64,000 bases of DNA from Skeletonema tropicum (GCA_037178625.1 CM074135.1:870001-934000); one strand, 5' to 3'. Counted from the first letter of the stretch, positions 45,368-56,826 are shown. Numbers and translations are program-made. The notes: generated by a model not told the origin, from the sequence alone.

Positions 45368-45926
45368 TTACTGCATCACTGGTGCCTTGTCGGTCGATAC
45401 TGCAACTGCCTTTGGCTTTGTCCATAGTTCTCGATTGTATGGAAACGCTTTTGCATCCAATGATACTTCTCTTGCCACGTCCCAAGAACTGGCTACACCA
45501 GCGAAGAATCCTTGTTCATCAACTACGACAAGGTGATGAACAAACTTCTTTTGAATGAGGTCAGCAATATCATCTGTTTGTGTGTCAGTCCTCACGCAGA
45601 TCAGATCCTTTGCTGTCATGAAGGCATCTGCAATTGTGTTGGATGGAACTTCTCCTGCATACGCTCTTGTGATATCTGTCTTCGTGATGATTCCTATCCG
45701 TGACGAAGACAAAGAAGTAAAGACGCATCATGTGTTAGTGAAGGTGAAATTCAGAATTCAAGCGTGCTTGTCAAGTAATCAAACCTCTCTTACCAACAGG
45801 CTTTCTATCTTCGACAATAACGACACAAGAGATGTTATTGGTTGCAAGCTGTTTCGCAATTTGAGACAAAGTTGTATCCGGAGTCGCGATCTCTGCTGTA
45901 GTGGACATGTATTCAGATACCTTCAT
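45368..45926 (-). CDS. Small CBS-domain pair protein
   Basis: Two exons, 45926-45794 and 45693-45368, with a 100-nt GT-AG intron; the total is 152 aa from MKVSEYMS. CBS1 covers about residues 1-62 (TPDTTLSQIAKQL..NISCVVIVEDRKPV-GIITKTDI) and CBS2 about 63-125 (IADAFMTAKDLICVRTDTQ...HHLVVVDEQGFFAGVASSWDV). The splice joins KPV to GIITKTDI, giving a perfect CBS strand, which fixes the acceptor. Stand-alone CBS pairs (Bateman modules) bind adenosine nucleotides and regulate partners; none can be named here. No targeting peptide is seen. It shares its upstream region with the PRPP synthetase gene. Confidence 0.88.
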
Positions 45927-46436
45927 GATTGACAACCTAGTTATGATAAATGAAAGTGTTGGTTGAATATGTGTTGTTATGTGTTCTTTTCTATTGATTG
46001 TGAGCACTTGAATGTCATCAATGATTTAGAAGGTGCTGAAAGTGAGGACGATAGATGATTTGTTCTGAGCCATCATGGATGAGAACTGTGGATGTCGAAT
46101 GGGGAGCAAGCTTCAGGCTCCAAGAAGACATCTATCTGAAAATCTCACGTACAGACAGACGACAGGAGTTCCCATCTGCCTTTGAGAAAATGTGAGTTTA
46201 GGGGGAAGGAACCCTATCAGTCTACTCATAAAGATGCCAATATTCGTAAATGAAAAGCGTTGCCCTCCAATACTTAAGCCCTCTAAATTTGAAGATTTGG
46301 CCACCATGAAATCTCCCAGCAGGCACGACCTTTCACCGACCCGTTCACCCCATGAATTCATCTGATGACATGCACCCTCGTTCATAGACGTTGCACGTGT
46401 AGATAGCAATCCATCTTGTCGGCAAGCAAATATAAA
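45927..46436. promoter_or_regulatory. Shared divergent upstream region (CBS protein / PRPP synthetase)
   Basis: 510 bp between divergent ATGs. An AT box (aaatataaaatgg) abuts the PRPP synthetase ATG, which is too close for a classical TATA box. No gene is supported. Confidence 0.35.
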
Positions 46437-48019
46437 ATGGCTATTGTGTCCACTTTTGCGAGACGGCTACTCGTTTCCAAGGTAAGTGTCTTCGTGTTGG
46501 TTGCAAAAGGCGTCGGATTGTTTCTGATTACTCATCTTCTCACATCACATCATGGCATCGGCATCATTACCATCAATTCATACTTCCATTCATCAACTAA
46601 TCACTCATATTGCAGGCATTTCCATCGAGTTCTGCTCCACTAGCCTTGATTGCCGCACGAGCTTTGTCCAGTCAGGCATTTGCTCAGGGAAATGGACGCT
46701 CAAGTCATGCTGACACCCATCGAATGGCTATGGCTGCTGCCGCAGCTGCTGGCCTTGCTGCTACTGCTGCAAGTGGAGTAGCCTACTGCGAAAGAGAAGG
46801 AGCAGTTCGTGACCCCAAGACTTCTTTCGGAGTCAATGCTGAAAATGTTCTACAGGCAGAAATCACCCAACGGATGACAGAGCAAGTACAGAAGGAGGAG
46901 GATGTTATACCACTAGAACCTGTGGAGGAGGAGTCGACACAAGCTGTCCCTGTTGCAACGAGTGCAGCTGCAGATCCTCATGAAGAGGGCCCCACTCATA
47001 TGACACCCGAAGAGGCACGTCTCGAAGCTGCCACACTCAAGGCCAAGAAGCACGGTGGTGGTCTCAAGCTATTTAGTGGAAATGGTAACATGGGACTCTC
47101 TATGGAGATTGCCAAGCTATTGGGAGTCAACCTTGGTCGCGCTACTGTCAGTCGTTTCGCGGATGGAGAGACTAATGTTATGATTCACGAAAATGTTCGT
47201 GGGAAGGATGTATACGTCATCCAGCCCACATGTCCCCCTGTCAACAACAACCTCATGGAGCTGCTTCTTTTGGTGTCTTGTCTCAATAGGGCATCTGCTA
47301 GACGTGTCACTGTCGTCATCCCTTACTACGGATACGCAAGACAAGATCGTAAGATGCAAGCTAGAGTTCCTATTTCAGCAGCGGATGTTGCTCGTCTTCT
47401 TGAGTCGATGGGAGTAGATCGTGTCATCGCGGTTGATTTGCACTGTGGACAAATCCAGGGATTCTTTGGTCCTCGTGTTCCAGTGGATAACCTTGACGGT
47501 GGAGTTGTTGGTATCGATCACTTTGGAGGAAAAGATTTGCATAATCCCGTTATCGTAAGTCCTGATGCTGGTGGAGTGTACCGTGCCAAGAAGTTCAAGG
47601 AGGGACTTGCATACAAGTACGGATGGGAGGATGCTGGAATCGCTATGATCATCAAACAGCGCGCTCGGGCTGGACTTGTCGACACTATGGATCTTGTTGG
47701 TGACGTGAAGGATTGTGATTGTATTATTGTTGATGATATGATTGATACTGCTGGAACATTGTGCAAAGCTGCTGACGTTCTTGTGGATAAGGGAGCACGA
47801 CGTGTCTTTGCCTTCGCGTCGCATGGGCTTTTGTCTGGACCCGGAAATGACAGAATTGCCAACTCCAAGTTAGAAGAGTGCGTTATTTTGAACACAATTC
47901 CCAGTACAGCACAACGGGCAGCCAATGAGAAACTCGTTGAGCTAAGTGTTGCACCATTATTGGCACAAACAATCTTCAACATTCACGCAAAGAGAAGTAT
48001 TTCGGCTCTTTTCAAGTAA
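46437..48019 (+). CDS. Ribose-phosphate pyrophosphokinase (PRPP synthetase), organelle-targeted
   Basis: Exon 1 46437-46481 (MAIVSTFARRLLVSK) and exon 2 46616-48019, with a 134-nt GT-AG intron; 482 aa. It makes PRPP from ribose-5-phosphate and ATP. The catalytic part (about residues 160-482) has KLFSGNGN, SRFADGETNV, the YYGYARQDRK ATP/metal loop, AVDLHCGQIQGFF and the PRPP-binding CIIVDDMIDTAGTL; it is a class I-like enzyme. The ~150-residue N-terminal extension starts with a basic amphipathic segment typical of mitochondrial presequences, then a long Ala-rich hydrophobic stretch (MAMAAAAAAGLAATAASG), which could be a membrane anchor or a second targeting element, then an acidic linker. A mitochondrial location is inference. 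Confidence 0.92.
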
Positions 48020-48476
48020 ATTTGGGTTTGCATAGAAGTTGCAATGGGTATAAATCAGGGGACGGGAACAGTAAGCTAAAACAAGCAATCAAAAGAGCCA
48101 TTCTTAACGTCAGCTCGATTTCGCAAAGGCTCACTTTGTGCTACCAAATATGAGTATCCAATTGAATAGAGGCCTAAATTAGAGTATATAAGTGGTCTCA
48201 AACATTTGCCCACTTGCACTGTCAAGCAACAAAGAGCCATTCTTAACAGCAGCTAAACTTCGTCAGGGCTCTGGACTGATAAAATGATGATTTTTTGGTC
48301 TAAAATAATTAATTGAATGTTGTCACTGCTTCTGTTCACTCCATCTCTTCAAGGCCTCCAAGGCCATTGAATCAGTTCTCGATAAACAAGTTACACATCT
48401 TTGCTGGTGAAGCCAGCTCTTTCTTTTATTTGTCGCGAGGCTTCCAAGACATCGTCTTGGTTGGATGTCTTTTCAT
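48020..48476. other. Convergent 3' region, no gene
   Basis: The gene on each side ends here. The word gagccattcttaac occurs twice (about 48096 and 48234) in related surroundings about 140 bp apart, suggesting a small direct duplication. Confidence 0.45.
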
Positions 48477-50964
48477 TCATTCATCCGCAAACTGAGCAAT
48501 GATGTTTGCAGCCACAGTCAACAAGTTCTCCTTCAACGCTTCAATATCATCATCATTCTTGAAGTCCAATAAAGACGAGGCAAGAAGCTTGTCATTCCTC
48601 ACGGAAGCAAGTCGGAGAGCAGCAAGGTCGACTGCTCGGAATGATTCGTCCTCTGCGAAGTGCTTGAAGGCTTCACGCAAGAAGTGCTTGGAGTCTTCCT
48701 CCTCATCCTTGGCTAACGTCGGGGCAATCACACGGAGCATGCTTAGGAACGTGTCAGTATCGCCGTCTTGCATGTAAGTCTCGTACACGTCAGCAACGAC
48801 CTGATTACCCTTGGCAAAGGAAGCCAAGATTGCGGCAGCTTCGTTTGGAGTAACGTCATTCAACTCCACTAGGCATGAGCAGGCGGTGGTAAGGACCTCG
48901 GGGATATCCTTTGCCCATGTCCTTGCCGCTGTGCTCGACAGTCTTGAGCTCTTGCTTGACTTCCGGTTCCGCTTCTTCCGCTTCCTCCTCCGAATCATCC
49001 GCCACAGATGTGGTGGTGTCGGACTTTGGGACAACATGGTTGTTCTTGCAGTAGATGGACCACTCCCTCTCGATCATCTTGTCCATGGCATCCGCATCAT
49101 CGCTAGCGACGAAGTCCTTGCATGCCTCCAAGATAAGCTCGTCTCCACTCGAGAACATGTGATACCTAATCAACAAAGAAGAGGGACAAATTGTAAGCAA
49201 GATATAGACATGCAGAAAGTGAGCTTGGTGGTATAGCACACTTACATGATGTTGAAGAATTCCTTCGGAACGTCGCTGTTGCTTGCTGCAAAATTGTGCA
49301 CTCCCGTATGAATTGCCCACTTGAGCAGCGTATCGTCCGATTCAATGGGAGTCAACTTTTGCCCAATATGGAGCAGATCACGCAACATGAGACTGCAACG
49401 TTGATTCTCCGTCTCGCAGGCAACAATGAAGTCAGGGTTCTGGTACAGATCGAACAATCTCTCTACATCTTCATCGTCGGAAAAGATTGCATGGAGAAGA
49501 GTGGCATACTGAGCTGTGGTAAGGTCATCACACTCGTAGAGCTCGTCGATAGCTATCACGAACTCGCTAAGGCCAAAGATCGTCTTGGCAGACTTTTTGG
49601 CAGCTCCCTCTTCCATGAGGAGCAACGCATCTTCGTTTGAGCCTCCGCCGATCAACACACGCGCAATGTCTTTGAGTCCCTTGACGAAGAAGGACATGTT
49701 CTCTGCGTAGACGGCAACACGATAAGCCGCTCGGAAGAGTACATTAGAATCCGCATTATCCACTCCGAAACGTAGCAATGCGTTCTTCTCGATTGAATTG
49801 AACTCTTCAGAGCTATTCATCAGCTCGATGAATGCGTCCGTGTAGAGCATGCTCTCGTGAAGACCCGAGGACTCATTTCCCTGAGATGATTCATCCGTAA
49901 ATACGGAAGCATCAGCAATATCATTCCATGATGATTTCCCCTCATTCTTCTTTTCCAAGAAGTCATCCAAGTCGGCAGTAACGAGCTCAAACGATGGCAC
50001 AGTCTCCATCGACTTGATTGCCTGTTGAAGTCCACCGGATGATACCGTTGAGAAGGGAATGATGATATCGCCATGCTCCTTGAACATGGAGGATTTATCA
50101 TCGGTGAACAATGTTCCTGTTGCCTTGAGCCCAACAATCTCCTTGGTGAGACCTAGCGATGCAATGAGTGTCTCGGAAAGTTCAAAGTCCGTCACCTGCG
50201 CAAATTCAACGAGGAGTGTAGTCAGCAATTATGGTACAAAGCCTAAGAATCTGTCCACACTCCACCCGACACAAAGGCAAACAACAAACACTTACATCTT
50301 TATGAAGCATCACCAACACCTCCTTCCCTTCATGGACAATTTTGATAAAGTCTTGAGAAGTAGCATCGAAATTCAAACTTTCCGTCATTGGAGGAGTGGA
50401 GGATCCAACAACTTCCGCAAGACCAAGAGGCGGTACCACGTCCGCCTTCTTATTGCCTTGTTGTTGTTCCACGAGACGCTTCCCCACAATGGCAATTGGT
50501 AATGCTCCACTATTTGCATTGGATAGAGAATTTTCCACATTTTCTTTGTTATTGTCATCCGACAATGCTGTAATGTTGAGATTGAACGATTCAGGGGAGG
50601 ACGCTTTCGACGAAGGGAGGGAGGATGACGTTTGGTTGGAGTTGGAGTTGGAGACATCGGGAGAAGACTCCTTCGAGGAGGGAACCTCATCACTCTTGTT
50701 GGGAGAGACCCATGCATGGATGTTCCCTGCCACTTCGGGGCTGCCCTGTGCATTGTAATTGTTGCTGCCATCGTGATGATAGCGGGGAGTTGCTTCTTCG
50801 ACAGCAGGAGAGCGTGCATCCTGCGGAAGATCCTTCAGATCCGAAACGCTCTTCATGGCCGATGACTTCTTGTCGATGGCGTCCATGACTTTGAGGGCAT
50901 GCATTGTCTTCATGATGGTGCCTTCGCCTTCGCCATGGGCGGCGGTGTCGATAGCAGTCGGCAT
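48477..50964 (-). CDS. Hypothetical protein, full-length copy of an inverted duplicate pair (one frame break)
   Basis: Exons 50964-50296, 50195-49246 and 49165-48477 with introns of 100 and 80 nt; total 2308 nt, which is 3n+1, so exactly one extra base. The break is near 48909, where this copy has gcaaaggatatcc against gcaaagatatcc in the copy at 44620. Removing it gives about 768 aa ending in ANIIAQFADE. The first 220 residues are Ser/Asn-rich and disordered; residues about 225-540 are helix-rich (FSTVSSGGLQQAIKSM, LYTDAFIELMNSSEEF, LFRAAYRVAVYAENM), then an acidic stretch (DDSEEEAEEAEPEVKQE) and a helical C-terminus (PNEAAAILASFAKGN). It looks like an alpha-solenoid but I recognise no family. 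No targeting signal is seen. The gene is plausibly functional if the frame break is a sequence error. Confidence 0.72.
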
Positions 50965-51274
50965 GGTCGGAAGTGAAAGCGACCAAGCAAGAGTGAAGAG
51001 TGGGAGAGTGAAGTTGGAGAGTGAATTGACACGATGAGAATTTTGGCCGTATCTACCTACTTCATTTTACAGTATATGAAATCTATGGTACTACCTACTC
51101 CTACGTACCCACGAAATCACCACTTTCCTTTCTCCTTTCAATTTCTTTTCACTTTCACTTTCACGCTTACTTTGGATCTTTGTCGTGCTCTCTTGCTCTT
51201 GCTTGGTTATATATAGTAGGCAGTGGCGTGGACGAATCAATCAGTAGGGCTTGTTATAATATTCAGCAAAAGAG
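50965..51274. promoter_or_regulatory. Divergent upstream region with TATA-like box
   Basis: About 310 bp. A TATA-like ggttatatatag lies at about 51205-51216, roughly 60 bp before the + strand ATG at 51275. The region also has a pyrimidine-rich tract (about 51120-51170) on the + strand. Confidence 0.35.
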
Positions 51275-51921
51275 ATGAACCTCGATCTCGAACAATCTGC
51301 GCCCCTTCGGAGGAGAGGGCCACGGCCTGATGGCAATGATGATACAACGCCAATGATACCTTCACCTCCGCCTGGTCTTCCAGCAAGGCACCCGCTAAAT
51401 TTGATGAAAAGGACTGCTATCATTGGAGGAACTTTGTACGGTATGCATGGTAAGTGGTGTGAGCTTAGGATATAGGTGCAGTGCTACGCCTAAAATACAC
51501 TTGAAAATCTCTAATTGATACTTGGCTTTCACAAACACACAACACAGAAATCAACTTATTTCACAATATCATACACAGCCCCGAAGTGAAGCATGAATGG
51601 TTCAAGGTAGGATTGGCCACATCAATTGCAATTATGGGAATTAAAGCATACCTAGAACTGTATCAAGGAAAAAGAAAGAAGAAGAAAGTAGAGTATGAGA
51701 ACTTTCGTACTGCTACACATGCATCCATTGTCTTGATACTGATTGCTTGGATAGCATTTCATAAGTCGTTGTCGTCATTGTATGGTGGATTTAAAACGTT
51801 TTTGATTATGATTGGTTTTGGATGGGGAGTGCTCCTTCAGTCGGCTTTATTGATTCCAGTTTGGGGACAGAACATCCTCTCTGTTGTAATATTGACATTC
51901 TTTTTGCAGCAGTACAAATAA
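51275..51921 (+). CDS. Small multi-pass membrane protein of unknown function
   Basis: Exons 51275-51449 and 51548-51921 with a 98-nt GT-AG intron; 182 aa. A Pro/Arg-rich cytosolic N-terminus (PPPGLPARHPLNL) is followed by an amphipathic region with NIIHSPEVKHEW. About four hydrophobic segments follow: VGLATSIAIMGIKAYL, ASIVLILIAWIAF, FLIMIGFGWGVLLQSALLI and ILSVVILTFFLQQ. A basic loop KRKKKKVEYE lies between the first and second. No family is recognised. The splice restores an uninterrupted frame (YGMH-EINLFHN). Confidence 0.75.
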
Positions 51922-52387
51922 TTATAAACGTACGTGAAGGCCAAGGATTGTTAAGAATCCAGAAGCGGTTCCTGAGTCCGTCTCTTCCCTTGGATGTTTT
52001 GAAGTGGAGGAAAGCAACTCATTAGCCATGTAGCTTGTACCTACGTGTCTTCACATTTAATGCTCATTGTCTTGGCAACTGCCTTGAACATGAAAGTATA
52101 CTTGAAACTGATTGGAATGCAAGAGGATAAGATTTTATTTCAGTCTATTCTTCGACAAGTATTACACTGGATACTTCGTTTAATACTAGCAGATGTTGAT
52201 TTGTTATACCCCTTTATCCCGAACTATATATTGAGCCAGATTGTCTTCCGTATTTTATCTTCAAGTGGATGTATTCTAACTCCCCGAACGGTGACAATTG
52301 TGGTCAAAACTATGATGCTGTTGTCTCACACAGCTTCATCACTTTTTTGAAACGAATGTACACGAACTTTTATCATTTTTTCGGCAA
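51922..52387. other. Intergenic, convergent gene ends
   Basis: About 470 bp. Short open frames only; nothing supported. Confidence 0.4.
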
Positions 52388-53449
52388 TTATGCCTCTTGC
52401 TTCTCCTTGGCTGCTTCCTCAGCAATTTGTTCCTTCATCTGTAAATCTTTCTCTGCTGCTTTCAGGGCTGCCTCTGCCTTAGCCTCAAGACGATCAGCCA
52501 TTCTCTTCTTTTCACGGATCTCAATTTCCTTCATCATGGTCTCCATCATATCAAGCTTGCCCTTTTGTTTGAAGTAAAGGTCGCTGTCAGACTGTAAAGT
52601 TAAATAAGAGTGCAAAGCGAGAAGAATGAAGTTAGAACAAAGTCGTGGAAGAGTCAAAAAGAGGACAAAAAGAACACATCAACTTACGCATGCTGTGTAG
52701 AATGGCTTCTCCATGCACTTTCCAACCCACTCCTCCATACAGTCATATGCCACAGACATATCTTGTTCTACACCTACAATATCCATAAGACGAACTAATC
52801 CAATTCCGAAGAATCGGGAGTACATCCAGTACTCATCGGCCTTAGCGGCATTGGCAATAGCGGCAAGAGGAGAGTCTCCCTCACCCTTCAAAGCACTGGA
52901 GATATCCTCCTTGGTCTTTCCCTGTGCCCAAGCTTCCAAAGTGGCGGCTTCAGCATCAATCTCAGCCTCATCAAGACCAACAGATGTAATCATGGCAGTC
53001 TTAATTTTCTTGGCAGTGTCTTGCTCAGGGTAATTTTTCAACACAAGGTCCAAGACAGCAACAAGTCCCAAACTGAAAACCGGGTCCTTGTTGAAACGAG
53101 CATTGACAACAATGAGGTGCAGACTTCCAACAAGATCAGTGCAAATTCCCTTGTAAAGAGCATTTACAGGTGTTCCGAGCATATCGGTGAATTGTGTGAA
53201 GGCCTCTCCAACAGTACGAACTTCAGCACCAGCAAGATGTCCATATTTACGAGCGAAGTCAGTGTCGGCCTTTCCTGGCTGATAACTAATCTCTCTGTCG
53301 AGTGCGTCTGCAACACTACTTGAAAAGAACGGAGTTGAAGATTCTGACATGGCAAGGCTTGTCACTCTGTTATTTACTGATGGCGATGTGAAGGCCGATA
53401 CCGATGGGGCAATGGCGGCGAGGATAAGTGATGTTCTTGAGAATTTCAT
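52388..53449 (-). CDS. THF1: Thylakoid formation protein 1 / Psb29, plastid-targeted
   Basis: Exons 53449-52688 and 52591-52388 with a 96-nt GT-AG intron; 321 aa. The N-terminus [24 protein letters not shown] is a diatom bipartite plastid presequence with the SAF cleavage motif. The Thf1 domain shows [51 protein letters not shown] and [15 protein letters not shown]. The second exon codes for a charged coiled coil ([20 protein letters not shown]) as in other Thf1 proteins. Thf1/Psb29 is needed for photosystem II assembly and repair, with FtsH protease, at thylakoids. The convergent neighbour ends about 460 bp away. Confidence 0.92.
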
Positions 53450-54141
53450 TTTGTATATAGTATTGCAGTGCTGAAAGCAAAGTAGTGTTTCGTTGTTAGA
53501 GAAATTTGTTGAGTGGACAAAGCTAAGTAAATTAGATTTTGGTTGTATTTATGATTAATTGGAATCGAGAAGGAGCAGCATTACATATTGCCGCCTCTGA
53601 CAACAACACCAACACGCACCTTATTTGCTGTTGTTTCACGCTAAACAAGTATGTGCTGACGCAACAGGCTGACGCCGTTAGCCTGCTGGATCGTGCAATT
53701 GGATTCGGATAGCCGGAAGGAAGGCTGGCGCTTGTGGAGCTGAGCAAGTTGACCGTCTGACGTGTGCGGCCTCCTTTGTGCGTTGTTTTGTGTGTTTTGT
53801 GGCGCGTCGCGCGTGTCAGAGTTGATCGTGGCATTGTAGAGAGAGTTACTGGTAATATACGTAGATACATTTACTGGTAAAATAAGTACTTATGTTACAT
53901 ACTCCTCCGGTCCTACGAAACATGTGACAGCTCAGTGCTGTGAGAAATGAACAAACACACAAATCAGCACAAGGCATGAACGAAAGAGATCTATCAGATG
54001 ACTTCTTTACACCTCTGTACGAGATGGAACTCATTCAGTGAAGGAGAAGTACCTCCAAACCACTGGAGCAAGTAAGCAAACAAATTCAACAGAAAATGTG
54101 GAGTTGCTTCTTGACTCCTGTCCGTGTCTTGACATCCATTC
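53450..54141. other. Intergenic 0.7 kb, no gene
   Basis: Upstream of THF1 and downstream of the EEP gene. The only long frames are Thr/Ser-rich, lack coding features, and are rejected. Confidence 0.4.
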
Positions 54142-55212
54142 TCACATTTCTTTGATGATTGCAAACCGAGACAGAACAGGTTGATGATCAGATGCGTCGT
54201 ATTCATAGCCACTCAAAACACCACAGTTTACACATTCCAGTTTTAGCCTGCAATCATCTTTTCTTCTACTCGACGATAAGACATCACTATTCCAAAGAAT
54301 GTGATCTAAACGTTTCCTCAACTGCCACACTCTGCCGAAGTAATTCCATCGATGTGTCTCTTTCCTACGTGGAACATATCGACTCAAAGCATTTGTATAT
54401 CCTTTTGTTAGCAGATACCATATTGCTCCACCGGCATCCCCTTCATTGAAGTCACCTGCAATTATATCAATTGTTCGTTTGGATTCTGATTCTTGCGACG
54501 TCCTACGTAGCAACTCTTTGACTTCACCTATCCGAATTGGCTCAGTTTTCCTTGCTGTATCAAGCCATGCACTTCCGTCTAAATTGACAGGCGGTCGGAG
54601 GTGTATGTTGGCAATTGTCACTGTAACAGCTTCATTGCCATTACCTTGCGTAGAAGATGCGGTTGTTCTCGGCGATGATCCTTTCACTTTCTTTCTAGGT
54701 ATAGACACATCACACACCATTGCTGGAAATACAGATCCATCCACTTTATCAGAAAAGTCCAAAATTTCAATCGTATCAAAATCTATTGGAAACTGTGACA
54801 AGATAGCACTCCCACCAGCCTTTCGATCCGATGGACCGGGATGATGAAAGTACGTGCACGCAAATTCTAGTGCAACCGCATCCTCACGTAACAGTTCCTC
54901 CCATGATGGATTTGTCTCTTGTAACAGTATGATTTGAGCCCCCGATGAAAATATCGCGCGTAGGATATGCCGTCTACGAGTAGGATGGTGTGCTGCTTCA
55001 TTGTTTACGTTGTAGGAAAGAACATCTATTGTGGTCAGAGTTTGTGATGGTGGTGGAGATGATTGTTCATCTCTATCATCCGTAGTAGGAGGCGAGTCAA
55101 TGGCCAAATCTGCTGGAGAAAACCGATAACTTCGAAGCAGGGCAATTGGATGAGGAAAGAACTGGTTCGAAAAGGCGAGGATATCTCTCAGGAGCGTCAG
55201 GATGTTCGCCAT
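54142..55212 (-). CDS. Endonuclease/exonuclease/phosphatase family protein
   Basis: A 356-residue intronless protein from ATG 55212 (MANILTLL). Family motifs occur in order: DVLSYNVN (about residue 64), ILLQETNPSWEE (metal-binding Glu), GGSAILSQFPI, IANIHLRPP, IIAGDFNEGDAGG (catalytic Asp/Asn), KRLDHILWN, and SDHQPVLSRF (catalytic Asp-His). All key residues of the EEP fold are present, so it should be a Mg-dependent phosphodiesterase or phosphatase. Whether it acts on DNA ends (TDP2-like), sphingolipids or inositol phosphates cannot be told. A short hydrophobic N-terminal helix may anchor it. Its ATG lies only 47 bp from the terminal repeat of a transposon cluster, so its promoter may now be transposon-derived. 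Confidence 0.82.
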   Translation of the reverse strand: MANILTLLRDILAFSNQFFPHPIALLRSYRFSPADLAIDSPPTTDDRDEQSSPPPSQTLTTIDVLSYNVNNEAAHHPTRRRHILRAIFSSGAQIILLQETNPSWEELLREDAVALEFACTYFHHPGPSDRKAGGSAILSQFPIDFDTIEILDFSDKVDGSVFPAMVCDVSIPRKKVKGSSPRTTASSTQGNGNEAVTVTIANIHLRPPVNLDGSAWLDTARKTEPIRIGEVKELLRRTSQESESKRTIDIIAGDFNEGDAGGAIWYLLTKGYTNALSRYVPRRKETHRWNYFGRVWQLRKRLDHILWNSDVLSSSRRKDDCRLKLECVNCGVLSGYEYDASDHQPVLSRFAIIKEM

Positions 55213-55400
55213 GGTCAAGAAGTAGAAAGGCCCTTTACCCTTCTCATCAAGAGCTCACATAAGCCCAGACAGTCTCCGTTCCCGCCACCAATTCGTCGGC
55301 CGGGCCCATTTTTTAGAGACCTCCACCATGGCGGCCGCCTGACTAGCCCATAACTTTAATTTCTACTATAACGAAGATATATGCTAAACCAATGATGCAG

Positions 55401-55631
55401 ACCTGTAGAGTATACTTATGAGATCATATGGTATCCAAGAATCGTACTTATATCTTATTTTCTCGCCGAGATATGCATTTTGGGGTTTACTATGGGCATG
55501 CCTGCCAAATTTGTCCATCAGTAAAGTTAGACAAGCTCATAGTAAACCCCAAAATGCATATCTCGGCGAGAAAATAAGATATTACTACGATTCTTTGATA
55601 CCATATGCTCTCCTAAACATACTCTACAGGT
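55401..55631. mobile_element. Palindromic MITE-like element, ~95-bp arms
   Basis: The arms at 55401-55500 and about 55532-55631 are inverted copies (acctgtagagtat at the tips, tatcttattttctcgccgag inside), with about 90% identity by eye and a loop of about 30 bp. It has no coding capacity. It sits inside the outer inverted-repeat element. Confidence 0.75.
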
Positions 55632-55704
55632 AAGTATCAATGGTATAGTATATATCTGCTTCATAATAAAAGTTATCGAGAATAAAATATAGGGGCTTAT
55701 TAGG

Positions 55705-56826
55705 TAGCGTAATGGAATTTCAAAAGGGTGAAATTTCACTACTGCAACTTTCGTGAAATTTACAGGGTGAAAGTTGCACCAATTTTGGCCAACAATGAAA
55801 TTTCACAAAAATTCTGGCGCGAACGGATGGTACTGAACCAACACGTAGCACAAAAATAACCTAAGACCCTTCATTCCACCAACCACCAAACCCCAAAGAA
55901 CACCACGCACCATCCAGATGATGAGTTTGTCAACTCAGCGGAGAGTAACTCTTCACCAAAATGCTGGCGACTAACAATGCAGTATTACTTATTCCTTCGT
56001 AGTAATTCAGCTTACATGCGTGTTCCTGCATTGGCATGTACCAGATGATTTTGGGCGCGGATGGCTCTTATTTTGGGTGCGGGTATGTGCACAAATCAAC
56101 TTTTTGTTCACTCTGCCGTCTACCACGCTGTCATAGTTTGCCTGGCAATAACAACAACAATTCAATAATCTTCAACAATAATGCTTTTGACATGCGCCGC
56201 CAACGCCCTTTGTGGCATGAAGAACTCCCCCCTCAACAACCCGGCTGATCATCAGTGCATGATGTGTGAAGGACCAATTCATGGTGCCCTTTGCGGTAAA
56301 CTCTACTGTGAGGAAATTGTGGGCAACCCATCCTACAAAAACCCTGCAGGGGATCTTAATGATCATGCAAAAACACTTGCCAACTCCCATACCGCTCTCA
56401 TGTGTCTTCACTGTGTCCAACACAAGCTCACCGCTGCGGCCCCAACTGCCGATGCTGCCGTCGCTGCTGTCGATCCACCTGCCGTCGCTGCAGTCGATCC
56501 ACCCGCAGCACCACCTGCTGCTGTGCCTTTTGCAGCAGCTCCGGATGCCAAAAAGCAACGAGACTCAGCGCTCTATTCCCAATACGAAATCACGCCCCAA
56601 CCCAATGGCAAGTTACGTATTGTATGCAAGCACTGTCCTAAGTACAACAAGTTGCTAGCGACATTTAATGCTCTTAGAGTGATGTGTTGACTGCAGAGTG
56701 CAAAGTATTACGACTATCTCAGGATAAGCTAGAGTGAAATTTAATCCCTTGAAATTTCTGAAATTTCTGAAATTTCAACCTGCAATTTTCAACCCCCTCC
56801 AAAAATGGTGAAATTCCATTACGCTA
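55705..56826 (+). mobile_element. hAT-type non-autonomous DNA transposon with 8-bp target-site duplication
   Basis: The 17-bp terminal inverted repeats tagcgtaatggaatttc are at 55705-55721 and (reverse complement) 56810-56826. The element is flanked on both sides by the same 8 bp ttattagg (55697-55704 and 56827-56834), the duplication length typical of hAT transposons. Subterminal gaaatttc words are repeated (about 56750-56777). At 1122 bp it holds only a transposase N-terminal fragment, so it could move only with help from a full copy elsewhere. Confidence 0.88.
56181..56690 (+). CDS. Truncated hAT transposase N-terminus (zinc-binding / BED-like)
   Basis: A frame of 169 aa inside the hAT element. 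A Cys-rich part (CMMCEGPIHGALCGKLYCEE ... HTALMCLHC) is followed by an Ala/Pro/Val-rich linker with two VDPPAVAA-type repeats, then YEITPQPNGKLRIVCKHCP, which reads like the start of a BED-type finger (C-x2-C), but it stops before the expected His/Cys pair. No catalytic DDE/RW region remains. It could still bind transposon ends, but this is speculative. Confidence 0.6.
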   Translation: MLLTCAANALCGMKNSPLNNPADHQCMMCEGPIHGALCGKLYCEEIVGNPSYKNPAGDLNDHAKTLANSHTALMCLHCVQHKLTAAAPTADAAVAAVDPPAVAAVDPPAAPPAAVPFAAAPDAKKQRDSALYSQYEITPQPNGKLRIVCKHCPKYNKLLATFNALRVMC

